64,000 bases of DNA from Gonatopus flavifemur (taxonomy: Eukaryota > Arthropoda > Insecta > Hymenoptera > Dryinidae): contig JAFFJZ010000014.1 in NCBI GenBank assembly GCA_018340375.1, forward strand, positions 4,030,001 to 4,094,000. The letters run 5' to 3'. Shown here piece by piece: positions 22,666 through 33,320 of this stretch; position 1 is the stretch's first letter; every line of letters starts with the position of its first letter. Under the pieces are notes generated by a model. It made no database searches, was not told the origin of the DNA, and was given only the letters and a program-made list of their open reading frames with translations. A program made the translations under genes and the position numbers.

Positions 22666-22957
22666 AACGAGTTTCTTAAGTATTCCATAAAATACACGAA
22701 TGTTCATTAAATATCCAGGATATCTCCTTGACATGTAATAGACGTTGGATGGATATCGGACGGACATCTGAGTGTCCGTTACATGTTTAATCGATGTTAC
22801 ATATCCAATGAAATTTTCCCTCCCACGCAGCATGGTTCAACTATAATCTACTGCTCCTTTATAACATAATCTGATCAAAATAAGTCTTTTCAATGGCAAG
22901 ATCATATCTATTCCACAATTCCATTCATTGTCGATCTCCTCAGTTTCAGAATGGAAG

Positions 22958-23117
22958 CCCAGTAAACATTTCGGGTCTTGCGATATCTTTTAGACAGTTT
23001 TTAAATATCTTGCACAACACTTTAGACAAGAATTGGTCCAAAACGTATCTAAGAGTGTTGTGCAAGAGATCTGAAACTTGTCTAAAAGATATTGCGAGAC
23101 ACAAAATGTTTACTGGG
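22958..23117. repeat. Hairpin MITE, CCCAGTAAACATT ends
   Basis: CCCAGTAAACATTTCGGGTC with TTGCGATATCTTTTAGACA is answered by TGTCTAAAAGATATTGCGA and AAAATGTTTACTGGG. The whole 160 bp folds on itself, including an inner GCACAACAC/GTGTTGTGC pair. No coding capacity. Confidence 0.7.
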
Positions 23118-23174
23118 AGGCCAATGACTGTCATGGTACCAATAATCGAACCATTGATTCAGAAAAATGCTCAT

Positions 23175-23261
23175 CCCAGATAGCACAAGAGTTTTGAAAG
23201 ACCCTCGAATGAATACAATGTACTCATTGAGAACTCTTTTAGTATCGTTGTGCTATCTGGG
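23175..23261. repeat. Hairpin MITE, CCCAGATAGCACAA ends
   Basis: CCCAGATAGCACAAGAGTTTT is answered by inverted AACGTTGTGCTATCTGGG-type sequence within 87 bp. The flanks are AT on both sides. Its ends match those of the MITE at 52216-52321. Confidence 0.7.
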
Positions 23262-23472
23262 ATAGTTGTAGCAACTATATGCATGGACTATAATAAGAGT
23301 TATAGGAACTATTTCATGATCTTTGTGGTTATTTCGTCACAGTTAGACATGAGATGAATATTCGTGGGAACTATTCATTCTATTCTCATAGTTCAAATCA
23401 CAATGTGATTACTCTCATTATCACTCAGCATTTAATCTATAATTAGCGGGACGACCCCAATGAAAATTGTTG

Positions 23473-23585
23473 TCAGAAATGGAAACAACCTCTATCTGAA
23501 TCTAACGAAATCAATATGTGTTTTTCAAATACACATATTGACTCCATCAGATTCGGATAGAGGTTCTGTCCGTTTCTGACTGCAA
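23473..23585. repeat. Hairpin repeat
   Basis: GTCAGAAATGGAAACAACCT...ATCAATATGTGT is answered by ACACATATTGA...TAGAGGTTCTGTCCGTTTCTGAC around a 9-base loop. Possibly a MITE; no target duplication was recognised. Confidence 0.6.
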
Positions 23586-24703
23586 TTCTTACTAAGAGAA
23601 TTTGCCGTAGTTTATACAAACGTTGAATGTTCGGGAATAGTTTATTCGAAATAGTTGTAATTTCTATCAGTTTCTGTGATTATGGACCGTCATGTCAGAT
23701 ATCAAAACATAAGTAACATCTTTCATTGCATAAAGATCGAAGATGCAAGGTTTGTATCTGCTGAATACAGAATTTAATGACGATCCAAAGACAAGAATGA
23801 ATAACTAATAATTACCTGGGGATAGTAGCCTTTAATTCACAATAGATGGTGAATTTCTCTTCAAATCTGGATCGATTAATGTTTCTGGATTCAAAAATTG
23901 CAAATTCTGAAGTTCTTTCTTTTCGAAGGGAAGTCTAGTCCTTATTCGCTTGCGACTTTCTACATAAAAATAGAGACATTTTTTGTAACCTTCGAATTCC
24001 CTACTCTACTAGCTGATAGAGAAAGAAGGAAATCAATTCATGAAACAACTCTAAAAATGCAAATAAACGTGAGGGTGTCGAATTCTACATATACATATAT
24101 TTGACAGATTTAACAAAAGTGGAATAAGCGTAGAGTACAAGAATTATTCACTCCTATTCAATAGGTATACACATATATTTGTCCAAGTTTTGAGTGCAAA
24201 CACATGTCCAATATTTAAAGTTATAATTGTCTGCCGTGTGCTCGTATAAATTCAAGGGAAGAGAGAAAGAGGCGATAGATTTTATAACTCACGTGAATCA
24301 ATGGATTGAATTTGTCGATCGATACGTATCTTTCGAGTGGTTGATGAGCCCAGATCGCTGATGGTTCAGAAGAATGCCATGGACGTCCTTATCTTCCGAA
24401 TTTGGCCGTTTTGATCCGTCGTCTTCTAGTGGTATATCTTCTGGTCGAGTATATCCCTTTTAATTCTTGTCTTTTACCCGTCGTCACGGAGACCATCGAT
24501 GTATTGATAGATATTGACGCGTGAGTACACTCGATGTGAATTGGAATAAATTCAGGCAATATTAGATATACTTCCTAAGTCTTTAATGAAGACGTATATA
24601 CGAATGAATTAGTGGTGCGCACTCGTTATCACCTCAAGGCTTGTGAGCCGACTCTCTTTCGATACTTCCTTGATATGTTATATCACCTCTGCGTCCTATA
24701 GCT

Positions 24704-24745
24704 TTGTCTTTCTTTCTTTCTTCCTTTCTCTCTTTCTCTTTTCCT
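24704..24745. repeat. (CTTT)n/pyrimidine microsatellite
   Basis: CTTTCTTTCTTTCTTCCTTT followed by CTCTCTTTCTC. It lies exactly where the hAT transposase frame stops making sense. Confidence 0.75.
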
Positions 24746-26033
24746 ACTCATCTCTCTTTCCCTGATTACTTATAGTCACATTTTGTCGAAACTGCTTGAG
24801 TTTTTTCAATGGAATATTGTTCTTTTGAGACTGGATGAAAGCTGCAACGTTGCCTCCCACATGAACATCCTCTAATTCTAAATTATATAATTCATCCTCA
24901 AATTTGAGATTCAATATTTTCATTTCTAAAGTTACATTTTGACCGCAGGATTGATTCTTTCTTTCTGATGTTGATTCTGAATAGGCTGGTTTTACAAAAC
25001 ACACCAAGATTGTTTGATAAATAGTGAAAATTCTATCATATAATAGGTAGAGGTTTTGCTGCTCTGATTGCGTCCCTTCATTCAGATCGTAAAAGTAGGG
25101 CAGAACATAGCTTGAAAACTCCAAGTACAATCCAGTAGTTGGTTCATGGCACTTCTCAAGGATGGATTGAGATGAGAGTAAGCGATCAGTGAAAGCCGCA
25201 CTTTGGAAAGAGAGTTTCAAGGCAGACAATTGTTCCAGAAGTTGACAACTTGGAGTAATGATAGCCATCTAGTCTGGGATGGTGTAACGATTTATGAGGT
25301 TTCACATTCACGGAATATTGAGAAGTTTAATAGTCCCCGATTCGTTTTGGAGTATTCTGTATGGAATCATATACATCGCGTGCAAAATCTCTCATACTCC
25401 TTGGTAACTTTGCATAAGATGTATACAAATGGAAAGAGTGACATATACACTTCATTTCGGATAAGTGGGAGATATCTTCAGAGAACAATGTTGATAAGAA
25501 ATGGTGTGCTCCAAACATCGTATTGGCTCCATCCGCAGCAAATCCGACCATATTCTTCTTGTACGGAATATATTTTGATTCGAGATATTCTTTGATTTTG
25601 TTATATAGGGATGTAGCGGTTCCATCAACAATGGGTGTTGAACATAGAAAATCGTCTTGTATATTGAAACCAACGGCAGTTCTTGCGATGAGAGCTGAAT
25701 GTTTCGTTCTAGACTTGTCGGTGTCCTCATCAACTATGATGAAAAATTTCTTCTTTTGTAAAACTGGAATGAGTTCATTTTCCGCGGCTTGCTAAGTCAC
25801 ACTTGTGATGATAGCTTGTGCTTTCGTTCTTTCGAATGCCAATTCTTCAGCAGTTTCAGAGTCTGGGCAAACTGATTGAACCAGATTCTCCAAGTGTCCT
25901 GCTACATTGAATGGTACATTATGTTCGGCCGAAAGACAAGATAATTTCATCTCTGCAGCCAATACTTGATCCTTCAATGTATTTGATGTTGATTGAAGTA
26001 ACATGGCATCTATTGATGGTTGATGTACAGTAG
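24744..26033 (-). pseudogene. hAT transposase, second exon (central catalytic part)
   Basis: Reading down from a possible splice acceptor (TTCTCACAG, AG at 26034-26035), the sequence shows QVLAAEMKLSCLSAEHNVPF and CPDSETAEELAFERTKA. A single in-frame TAG (25792-25794) precedes FFIIVDEDTDKSRT (first catalytic Asp region). Then come NMVGFAADGANTMFG (second Asp region) and the CICHSFHLYTSYAKLP block, all typical of hAT transposases related to ZMYM6/ZBED-like domesticated genes. A frameshift near 25270-25330 is followed by LLEQLSALKLSFQSAAFTD and LEFSSYVLPYFYDLN. The sense ends near 24770 at KKLKQFRQNV, where a FYxEA-type block would be expected. Confidence 0.82.
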
Positions 26034-26391
26034 CTGTGAGAATAGGGCAGTACTATGATGAGAAAAAAATTGCGGCTCACAGACATATGAAATATGAATG
26101 AATGTAGTTAAATGTATACATCTTATAGCTCAAAACACCAACAACGAATATTTTAGGTAGTGACGCGGCTAATTTATTGTGTATAAGAGCCTCACAAAAC
26201 GGATTTCTAAATTCTCCATGACATGTGTATTTATTCGTGAAATGAAGATGTTATGAAAGGGGATGCGAAATTATGAGAAATTATGATTGTTATGAGAAAT
26301 TTGGAGGAACTGTAAAACATGAAATAATTTTCGCTAAAAACACATTGAGAAACATGACGAATTTCACCAAAATCAGGAAACCAACACTCAC

Positions 26392-26633
26392 CTTGGACTC
26401 CTGATGAATGTTTCGTACTTATTTGAATCTTCCTCCCCACTATCACATTTCAGGTCGCATTTGCATACACTGCAATAAAAGAAACTGCTCCCTTTGAGAC
26501 TTTTTTTCAACCAACCTTCATAGTTTCCTCCCTTCTCCCAGGAAGGCAGTTACTTTTGATGATAGCAAATGACTTTTCGTTTTTTTGTTGGAGTTGCATG
26601 TCTATCTACATCTTCAGAATCACTCGTATCCAT
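26392..26633 (-). pseudogene. hAT transposase, candidate first exon with zinc finger
   Basis: The minus strand starts MDTSDSEDVDRHATPTKKRK, with a KKRK nuclear-localisation-like cluster. After a break (TAA or frameshift near 26554) it continues WEKGGNYEGWLKKSL and FYCSVCKCDLKCDSGEED. This resembles the N-terminal WL...C-x2-C finger found in this hAT family, though the later His are not clear. It ends at AAG|GTGAGT (GT at 26390-26391), a good splice donor. Together with the acceptor at 26034 this predicts a 358-bp intron, but the reading phases do not match, so either an indel or another acceptor is involved. Confidence 0.5.
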
Positions 26634-26640
26634 TTTAAAA

Positions 26641-27069
26641 TCAAAATAGCTATCGTGCGACCAACATAAAGGTATGTGATGTAAATGATGTTACCAGAGA
26701 GAAGATGAAAGTGCTCACGGTCGTAGTTACATCGGTAGTATAGAGTCCCTATAACAGAGTCTGGCCAAACCGAGATCTGACTACCGATTGGTTAAGTTCT
26801 ATAGAACCTCATTGGTTACGATATCACGAGAACGTGGCAGATCCAATCAGAATCGTCATGAAATTGGCGGGTTACTACCATGTCTTGGCATTACGTCATC
26901 GTTGGCTAGATGCTCTCATTCATATGGTCTGTCTACAGAGCCTACGCAACCATAAACGCAAGGATGCGCAAAGATCGTATACAGTTTCTGCACATTGCGT
27001 TCACGTCTGCGTCTTGCGTTCTTCTGTCTTTGTCTTAGTAGACACACCAATAGGAACTCTACGATAGCA
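26641..27069. other. hAT upstream region
   Basis: It lies upstream of the candidate first exon. The region should hold the transposase promoter, but I see no decisive element. The open frame at 26834-27067 has no family motif. Confidence 0.4.
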
Positions 27070-27224
27070 TTGAACTCAATACATACTGGAGTGAGCGCAA
27101 AGAGAGGAAAGTCCGAATGGTGATGATTCTACCCCTTCCTTTTGAACGTCGAAATAGGGAGACAGGAACACCACTATTCAGATTTCCCTCTCTTCGCACT
27201 CATTCGAGTATGTATTGAGCTGAA
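27070..27224. repeat. Hairpin MITE, CTCAATACATACT ends
   Basis: TTGAACTCAATACATACTGG and GCAAAGAGAGGAAAGTC are answered in inverted form by GATTTCCCTCTCTTCGC and GAGTATGTATTGAGCTGAA. About 155 bp, no coding capacity. Confidence 0.7.
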
Positions 27225-27241
27225 TTTAAGATAGTGAACAT

Positions 27242-27382
27242 TAGCTTCGTTCGTTCTAACGTGTTCTCAGTTGCCCCAACCTGCACCGAACCAATCAATT
27301 CATTTCTATAACTGTAAGAGCGAATCAAAAATACTTGCAGCAGGTTGGGGCAACTTAGAACACCTCAGAACGAACGAAGCTA
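27242..27382. repeat. Hairpin MITE, TAGCTTCGTTCGTTCT ends
   Basis: TAGCTTCGTTCGTTCT and CAGTTGCCCCAACCTGC are answered by GCAGGTTGGGGCAACTTAG and AGAACGAACGAAGCTA. About 141 bp. It follows the previous MITE after only 17 bases. Confidence 0.7.
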
Positions 27383-29389
27383 TTGAAGCGCCATCTTTTT
27401 GGATTACACACGGCAACATCTCCATCAATCTCATCTCTCATTTTGTATTTATTTTATTCTTGATAACGGAAAATTATATGCATGGAATGTCGATACATGA
27501 GATAATTCTAATCAAATATCCATTGAAAAGCATGCAGAAAGATGCGCGGTTTTATACTATTGAATAAAAATTGCAATGAGTCTACTTTTATATTCAATCA
27601 CCAGAGGGCCGGTGGAACTTTTACTATCAGCGAAAGGTAGTACGCAATCTATCCGACTGACAATAGGCCAGACTCCGCTATCATTGACTGATCACTGTAG
27701 ATATTTAGTGATTTCACTAAAAATTACTTGTTTCGAACCATTGACAAGCTCTCGGGCACGTTGCTATTTGTGTATATAGCATACTACCCAGCGGAAAAGT
27801 GCCTGTGAACACCATGAACTTCACGATTGGTACAAAAATGGAATGTATTCTAAAACACGGGTTCCTGCGTAAAGAATCTCGGATATTTCGATTCCGATTC
27901 ACCGAGAGAAGAGTTCATTCGTATTTGATAAAGTTTGTTTTGGATATGGCGGAATAAATATTTTCTCCACATAAAGTTGGCTCATTACCCATGAATAATG
28001 TTTATTAACTGTTAAAAAACCCCGTATGACATTTCTTGTAATGTACTTTTTCGCGTTGATGAATTTCCTATATTTCTGATAGATCGAAAATGGAAGATTG
28101 GTGAGAAAATCAACCCGAATGGAAAGTCGCACGGACTTATATTTGATTATCGAGAGGGATTGCGGTGTTTAGCTAGGATGTAATTTAAATGAGCACTCTT
28201 ACTTATGTTGGAGGAAAAATTATATTCAATATCTGATGAATGACAATTTCTTCTCTAAAATTCTTCCTCCTCGAGCGATGGCGATTTATGTGTCAACATC
28301 TGAAACACGTAATAAAAAAAAATATGTTCCTTATAAAAGTTTCTAACGCGACATTCAATTACGAGGGAGTTGCCTTATGAAATGTAGTCACGGAATCTGA
28401 AACACATCTCTTGTCTCACGTAGACCTCCCGAGACACAACTTGCAATGAGCGTGGTGTGGGTTGATCTAGGTGAGAATATGCAATGACTGAAAAATTCGT
28501 GAAGTACCCTATACGTCGATGTTGCAATGACCACGAGTCAAGAGTATTCTTTGAAAATGTGAACTGTGAAGGTTTTACTCCTCTTGATTGATTCTTCGAT
28601 TAGATCAGAGTGGGAAGTGAACGCAAATGAATAAATTCGATATGTAATTCAGTTCGGCTTCTTGTCGCATTTGACCCCTTATTATAATGTTGGAAGTTTA
28701 TTATGAATCATGTGCGAATCGAGCACCTGTCAGATTTGTTGATAAGTTGTTGTATCGAATGATTTAATCGAACAGATCACTCGCATAAATTAATCGAGAA
28801 CACCGTGTGTTATCATTGGCTTCGTGCGTCCCGATATCTCAGTTCAAATTTGAATCAATCCATGATTCGATTTCCATTTTACTGCGAGAAGGTTTAATTA
28901 TATTTTCAAACTTTCTTTGTTTGTAAATGATTATTTTGACGCGTTCTTTTATTTTCTCTGAAATACGTCTATTGCATTCATACATGATTCGTTTTTCTTC
29001 CTGTAGTTTCGTCGATCAAACTCTCTTATGTCATCGCTGCATACATTCGATGAGTGTCTGTGTGGTCCAACACATGCGATGTCCGTGTGTACTTTATGTT
29101 GCCGTTGTTTCTACATAGGTTTGATCGACGAAATTTTGTACCGGATTCCGCTTCCGATACTTTGATTTTGACTTGGAAAATTTAACTTTACGTATACTAA
29201 TTGAATATCGCGTGGCGTTGTAACCGTACGAATATTTCATCATATTCATACCGTTGGATTCTCAACTGTTAATAAACCGTATCTGGAGGTGATGAGTGAT
29301 GTGTGTATCTAATCAATATCTATTTCACCGTATCTAAAACCAGATTTATTGAATACAAGCAAAGTATTCTCTCAGTATTCCTCATATAC
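27383..29389. other. hAT interior, no recognised gene
   Basis: Only short unsupported frames occur. A 15-bp inverted pair TTCGTCGATCAAACT / GTTTGATCGACGAA flanks 29006-29137 and may be a small MITE. The rest shows nothing recognisable. Confidence 0.45.
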
Positions 29390-29496
29390 TCAAATATGGC
29401 GGAAATTCCGTAGATTCGGATTAGAATTCCGTAGGTCCGTAGATCGGGTTGAAATTCCGTAAATCTACGGAAAATTCCGTAGGGTTGGCAACGCTG
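29390..29496. repeat. hAT right terminus with CCGTAG/CTACGG subterminal repeats
   Basis: GGAAATTCCGTAGATTCGG, ATTCCGTAGGTCCGTAGAT, TAAATCTACGGAAAATTCC and GTAGGGTTGGCAACGCTG occur in order. Read inverted this parallels 5099-5215. It is followed by the target duplication GTTATACA. Confidence 0.75.
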
Positions 29497-29508
29497 GTTA
29501 TACACCTA

Positions 29509-30367
29509 ATAACATTTTTGGTATGTGAGAATAACAACAATGAACTCGAATAATTTTCATGCTGATTCATTATCCTCTGCTATGAGGTCATTCTCGTAAT
29601 CTACACATATGAAATACGTCAACAGGAAATATCGTCAAAGAATCATCGGAATTATTGTGGGAGTTCTTCGGATGTGGGAAGATACTGTTCTCATAAATGA
29701 CAGGAAACAGGAAACAGAAAACATAATACCAAGGAACTGTATACTGTACAATTCCTTTGTGGATCCACAAGAAAGTTCAGAAGTAGTTGTCCTGAGAAGC
29801 GATTTCTCTGATGGTTCCCAAGGAAAAATTGTAGAAAATGAAAAATTTTCGATTTTCTGCAAACTTTGTTTGGGACTGCATCAAAGAAATTGTTTCTGAA
29901 AGCAACTTCCAAACTTTTTCGTGAATCCACAAAGAAATTTTCTCACAATACACAGTCATCCCAACGTGACCAACAGACATATTTCTGGATATGTTGTTAT
30001 TGATGAATTTCAAATATTCTTCTCCGACTGTACACTATCATAAATGTTCCTTCTATCATCATCCTGATAGATCATCAGATTCCAAATAACAGCAATCACG
30101 TATTCCATGAAGATGATTCCCATCAGAGCTGTTACCGGACCGATTACAACAGCTGTCGTGTATTCGTTCTGAAAATACGATTGTTCTGATGATTTCAATA
30201 TCACCCTTATGCTTGTGTTTATTTTTCGCTTAATTCATGAGATGGGATGGAGGGTGAAACCCGTATCAATTATGTGTATGTGCCATTGTCTACTTCAAAT
30301 TCAATTATTCTTGAGTCGACGTCCAATTTTATGAACATAGATGTTGCGACACCTTCATTCATACTTG
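29509..30367. other. Right flank of the mariner/hAT stack; one possible exon
   Basis: Several overlapping frames at 29588-30013 share internally repeated words (GTGGATCCACAAGAAA, GTGAATCCACAAAGAAA) and look like chance. A possible terminal exon at 30013-30176 is listed separately. Nothing else was recognised. Confidence 0.4.
30013..30176 (-). other. Possible terminal exon of an unknown membrane protein
   Basis: The minus strand has CGTATTTTCAG, a fair splice acceptor, followed by a frame reading NEYTTAVVIGPVTALMGIIF and then MEYVIAVIWNLMIYQDDDR. It ends at a stop at 30010-30012. The hydrophobic run of about 28 residues could span a membrane and is followed by an acidic/basic tail. I recognise no family, and no further exon was found. 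It could equally be chance. Confidence 0.2.
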
Positions 30368-31178
30368 CTATGTTATGTAATTTATTACCTTCGGCATTTT
30401 CCTATTCTTACAATTTCTTGCAATGTATTTCTCAGATGTTTTCAATACATTCTCATTCATCACAATAGCTTTGTGATTACTGTTCCTCATATTCGCGTAA
30501 TTTCTCCCAATTATATAAAAGTCTCTCTCATGCTGAACATGCTCATCACATTCATCCACGCATTCATCACTATTCGAAACCATATTTTGAACCGTATCAC
30601 TTTTCGACGTATTCGCACGAGCACCTTTGCACATTTTTGCCAAATGGTCTTTTCTATGGCACACGTGACACTTACTTTTACGGTGATAACAGTGAAAACT
30701 CTTGTGATTTGGCTTGCCACAACAGTAGCATGTCACACCGGTGCGCTGCGGCCTATCCTATCAGAACGCTCACTGATGATGCTGCATTGTTTAAAGCTGT
30801 TCCTTGTGCTACTGCAATATCTAATGCATTGCTAAATTGCGAGTTCTTCTCTCAAAAGAGCTTTATTCTGATATCCTTATTCAGTACTCCAACAATCAGC
30901 TGGTCTCGTAGTGCATCATCCAAATTCCCAAAGTCACAATACAATGCCACTTTCTTCAGTCTCACTCCAAATTCAGAAACTGTCTCATGCGATTCTTGTT
31001 CCGCCATATGGCGATTGCATCTCTTCATTGCTTCTGCGGGAGCAGGTTTCATATGAGCCCTCATCGCTGTTACGCAGTCCTCATATATTCTATGCTTGAT
31101 TTTCGCTGGAGCAATTAACCGGCTTGATAATGCATGTGACTCTGGATGCATTTCCCTCACTAAATTTGCCACTTTCAT
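30368..31178 (-). pseudogene. gypsy-like retrotransposon gag relic
   Basis: The upstream part (30852-31178) reads HMAEQESHETVSEFGVRLKK and then VALYCDFGNLDDALRDQLIV with GVLNKDIRIKLF. This is the Ty3/gypsy gag pattern of a conserved adhesive helix before the zinc knuckles. The downstream part (30368-30736) has two CCHC-like clusters, CYCCGKPNHKSFHC and CHVCHRKDHLAKMC. Frame breaks separate the two near 30740-30850. No protease, reverse transcriptase or LTR is seen around it, so only gag survives. Confidence 0.7.
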
Positions 31179-32404
31179 ATTATCTTCCGTTATCTTCTCT
31201 GTGACAAAGAAAGATTAGAATGACTCTTCAAATGATTCCCAATCATCTCTATGGCTGGATTCTATTTTATGTCCGACATGTTGCCGGAATCGGGACCTGT
31301 ATTATCTTCTTCACTGTCGATGATTAGGCCATTTGCGTTATCGGTGTCGAGAACTTCGGTTTTGGAATCTTCAGCCTCGTGAAAGTCTCAGTCATTATAA
31401 CTTTCACTGTCGGTGATGAGGATATCTGCGTTATCGGTCTCAAGAACTTCGATTTCTGAATCTTTAGCCCCGTGGGATTCTGAGTCACTATCACCAGCCT
31501 TATTTGTACTACGTATTTCCGTTTGAATAATTTCTCGCAATGTTTTCCTCAACGCATTAACGCCCGAAAGTGCAAACATTTTTGTTCATTCTCAAGGTGT
31601 TTCATTGACTAACGCTCAGGAAATTTTTATCAAATCATGTTTCTTGTGTATTTTTTTGTGTTTTTCCCAAATCTGCAATCAGAATTTCAGATATCCCACA
31701 TACAAATTCGATATCACGTTTTTAATCCAAGAAAACGTGGAGAATCGAACGTTATTTTCTTCGGAATCCACGTTTTCATGTCAATAAAGTGTAAAGAGTA
31801 ACGAAAAAGCTCAACTATTGGTCCATAAAATAGTTGGACCGACAAGAATCTACTATGGTGGAATTTAAAAATCAAGATGGCGGCCAGGATATGGCATAAA
31901 TGGCGGCAAAAAAGGTATAATCTCGGTATTTGCCAAAACCTGTACTCGGAATATGTTTTTTATATGTCTTTCGACACTTAATCATATATGTGCATGTGTT
32001 AGAAACCTGATCGTCACAAAGTTATCATTTTCCAAAGTGGCGGATCCAATAAGGCAGCCCAATTCGGTTGAAATTCATGGGTTTTCATTTCTTCTCCGCC
32101 ATTTTCGCATGTTTTTGTATGATCACTTGGTTGACTATTTTGCGATAGAGAGCACTGATTGAAGTATGTATTGTCCGAAATAACGGATCCAATATGGCGG
32201 CCTAATTGGATCGAAATCCATGGGTTCCACTCACTTTTCCACTATCCCCCCATGATTTTGTATGATTATTGACAAGAGTTCAAAATTCCAGTGATGAATT
32301 TTACCTCGATGAATCGTCTCCGCGCCTAGTCAGTGAACATCCATCACATTAAATATATTCGCAAGTTTGGTTTGTTCGAAATTAACTTGAAACATGGCCA
32401 AACT
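31179..32404. other. No recognised gene; short tandem repeats at the right
   Basis: A minus-strand frame at 31388-31579 is acidic (SDSESHGAKDSEIEVLETDN) and unassigned. Its acidic stretch partly repeats at 31300-31390. The right part holds GGCGGATCCAATATGGC monomers (separate entry). Confidence 0.4.
31866..32285. repeat. Tandem monomers with core GGCGGATCCAATATGGC
   Basis: Two imperfect monomers contain GTGGCGGATCCAATAAGGCAG and AACGGATCCAATATGGCGG, each followed by a TGAAAT(T/C)CATGGGTT word and later TTTTGTATGAT. A weaker third is ATCAAGATGGCGGCCAGGAT near 31872. The same core returns at 51830-51960. Confidence 0.5.
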
Positions 32405-32584
32405 GTCCCACTTTTTGAAAAAGTGTCATATATGATCCTTTTATGATTTCTCCCTCATAATTGAATGACGAAATCGGTTTTTGTGCAAAATCAATTTTCC
32501 AACAAATTGTTCAAACAATTCTTTTATGAACAATTATTTTTCCAAATTTTTGTCCACCTAAAATCTTCTGCTATGCTAATGTGC
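32405..32584. repeat. Part of a ~290-bp tandem repeat unit, cut by BEL/Pao-2
   Basis: GTGTCATATATGATCC, TTGTTCAAACAATTCTTTTAT, TTTTTGTCCACCTAAAAT and TCTGCTATGCTAATGTGC follow the same order as in the units at 40302-40890. The match stops at the LTR start (32585). In the intact units GTGC is followed by TATTTCCAATATTG. Confidence 0.7.
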
Positions 32585-32840
32585 TGTTGAAGATAGGTCT
32601 TTTTGCAACGTACGGCCCTGAACGGTCCCCTTTTCCACTACTGCGCAGTTCTGTGCGCTGCTTGCTCGAGAGATAGTTGTTGAGTAGTGAGTTCTTCGTT
32701 CATCGTCAAAGGGAATGAATCTCAGCGTCCGGCCTCGACAAATACAGGCAACAGTAACGAAAATAACTTCTCGCTTATTATTTACGACAATAATAAGAAC
32801 CACACCTTACGGCAATTCAGTTCACGTGAAATTTGTAACA
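32585..32840 (+). repeat. BEL/Pao-2 5' LTR (about 256 bp)
   Basis: The left end TGTTGAAG is fixed by the interrupted tandem repeat. The right end TTTGTAACA lies 7 bases before the primer site. The TG...CA ends fit. A 3' copy is not present in the window, so the length rests on these two points. Confidence 0.6.
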
Positions 32841-32847
32841 TAAATAA

Positions 32848-32863
32848 TGGTCCTTCTACCCGG
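32848..32863 (+). promoter_or_regulatory. BEL/Pao-2 primer binding site
   Basis: TGGTCCTTCTACCCGG differs at two positions from the tRNA-Tyr complement TGGTCCTTCGAGCCGG that fits BEL/Pao-1. It lies 7 bases after the LTR end. Confidence 0.55.
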
Positions 32864-33320
32864 AAATCATACGAAATAATAATTCGAAAAGTATCGAACG
32901 CGTCATAAACGTTACACGAATTTTCTCATTTAGTATACTCGTGTACGTTACGTATCGGACTATCGAGTAAAAACGTTGTTTACAAAAAAGAGTGTATATT
33001 ATTGGATATTGCTCATAACTTTGCATAAACTTCATATTGACGAGAAACATTCGAAAGCCACTGTGCGAGAAGTGAAGCGATATCGAAGCGGGCCTCTGCT
33101 CGTGCAATAGAATTTGTGTAAAATCATTACAAACGCAGTAAAGCGTGCACCGTGTACGAAAAGAACAATCGTGTTAAATAGTTGAAAAAGAACGTGAGGA
33201 ATAACATGGATGCTCGAGGATTGATCGAGACGATGCCAGTAAAAGAGGGAGCGAATCATCGAAAGAAAGATTGGTGAATCTCCACAGTCCTATTCCACAT
33301 CCCTTTCTCCTAACGCAATA

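Larger units (their letters stand above)
22666..24703. other. hAT interior with MITEs, otherwise no recognised gene
   Basis: Three hairpin elements (listed separately) lie at 22958-23117, 23175-23261 and 23473-23585. A weaker inverted pair surrounds GTAATAGACGTTGGATGGAT near 22730-22800. The remainder to 24703 shows no motif. The hAT transposase lacks about 80-100 codons that should lie between 24770 and 22665, so part of this stretch is probably another insertion. Confidence 0.5.
5099..29496 (-). mobile_element. hAT transposon, 24.4 kb with nested insertions
   Basis: The left end is CAGTGTTGCCAACCC (from 5099) and the right end is GGGTTGGCAACGCTG (to 29496): 15-bp inverted repeats with one mismatch. 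Both ends are flanked by the identical 8-bp word GTTATACA (5091-5098 and 29497-29504), as expected for hAT insertion. The transposase gene is on the minus strand, running from 26633 down to 10383, and is interrupted by a BEL/Pao retrotransposon at 10763-22582. Another ~3.6 kb DNA transposon sits about 130 bp inside the left end. Removing just these two leaves about 9 kb, so the stretch from 22665 to 24743 may hold further insertions. Confidence 0.88.
3840..29506 (-). mobile_element. mariner element, split by a hAT insertion
   Basis: The left inverted repeat begins at 3840 with GGTGTATAACTTTGCTTCC. Its partner is in two parts: GGAAGCAAAGTTATACA ends at 5098, and the last bases CC plus the flanking TA are found at 29505-29508, after the hAT element and its duplicated GTTATACA. 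The target dinucleotide TA lies at 3838-3839 and 29507-29508. Without the hAT the element is about 1.26 kb, a normal mariner length, with its transposase on the minus strand. The inverted repeats differ by about one base over 23. Confidence 0.88.

Noticed and set aside
29588..30013. Cluster of overlapping frames on both strands
   Set aside because: They come from internally repeated words (GGATCCACAA, CAGGAAACAG) and lack any domain.
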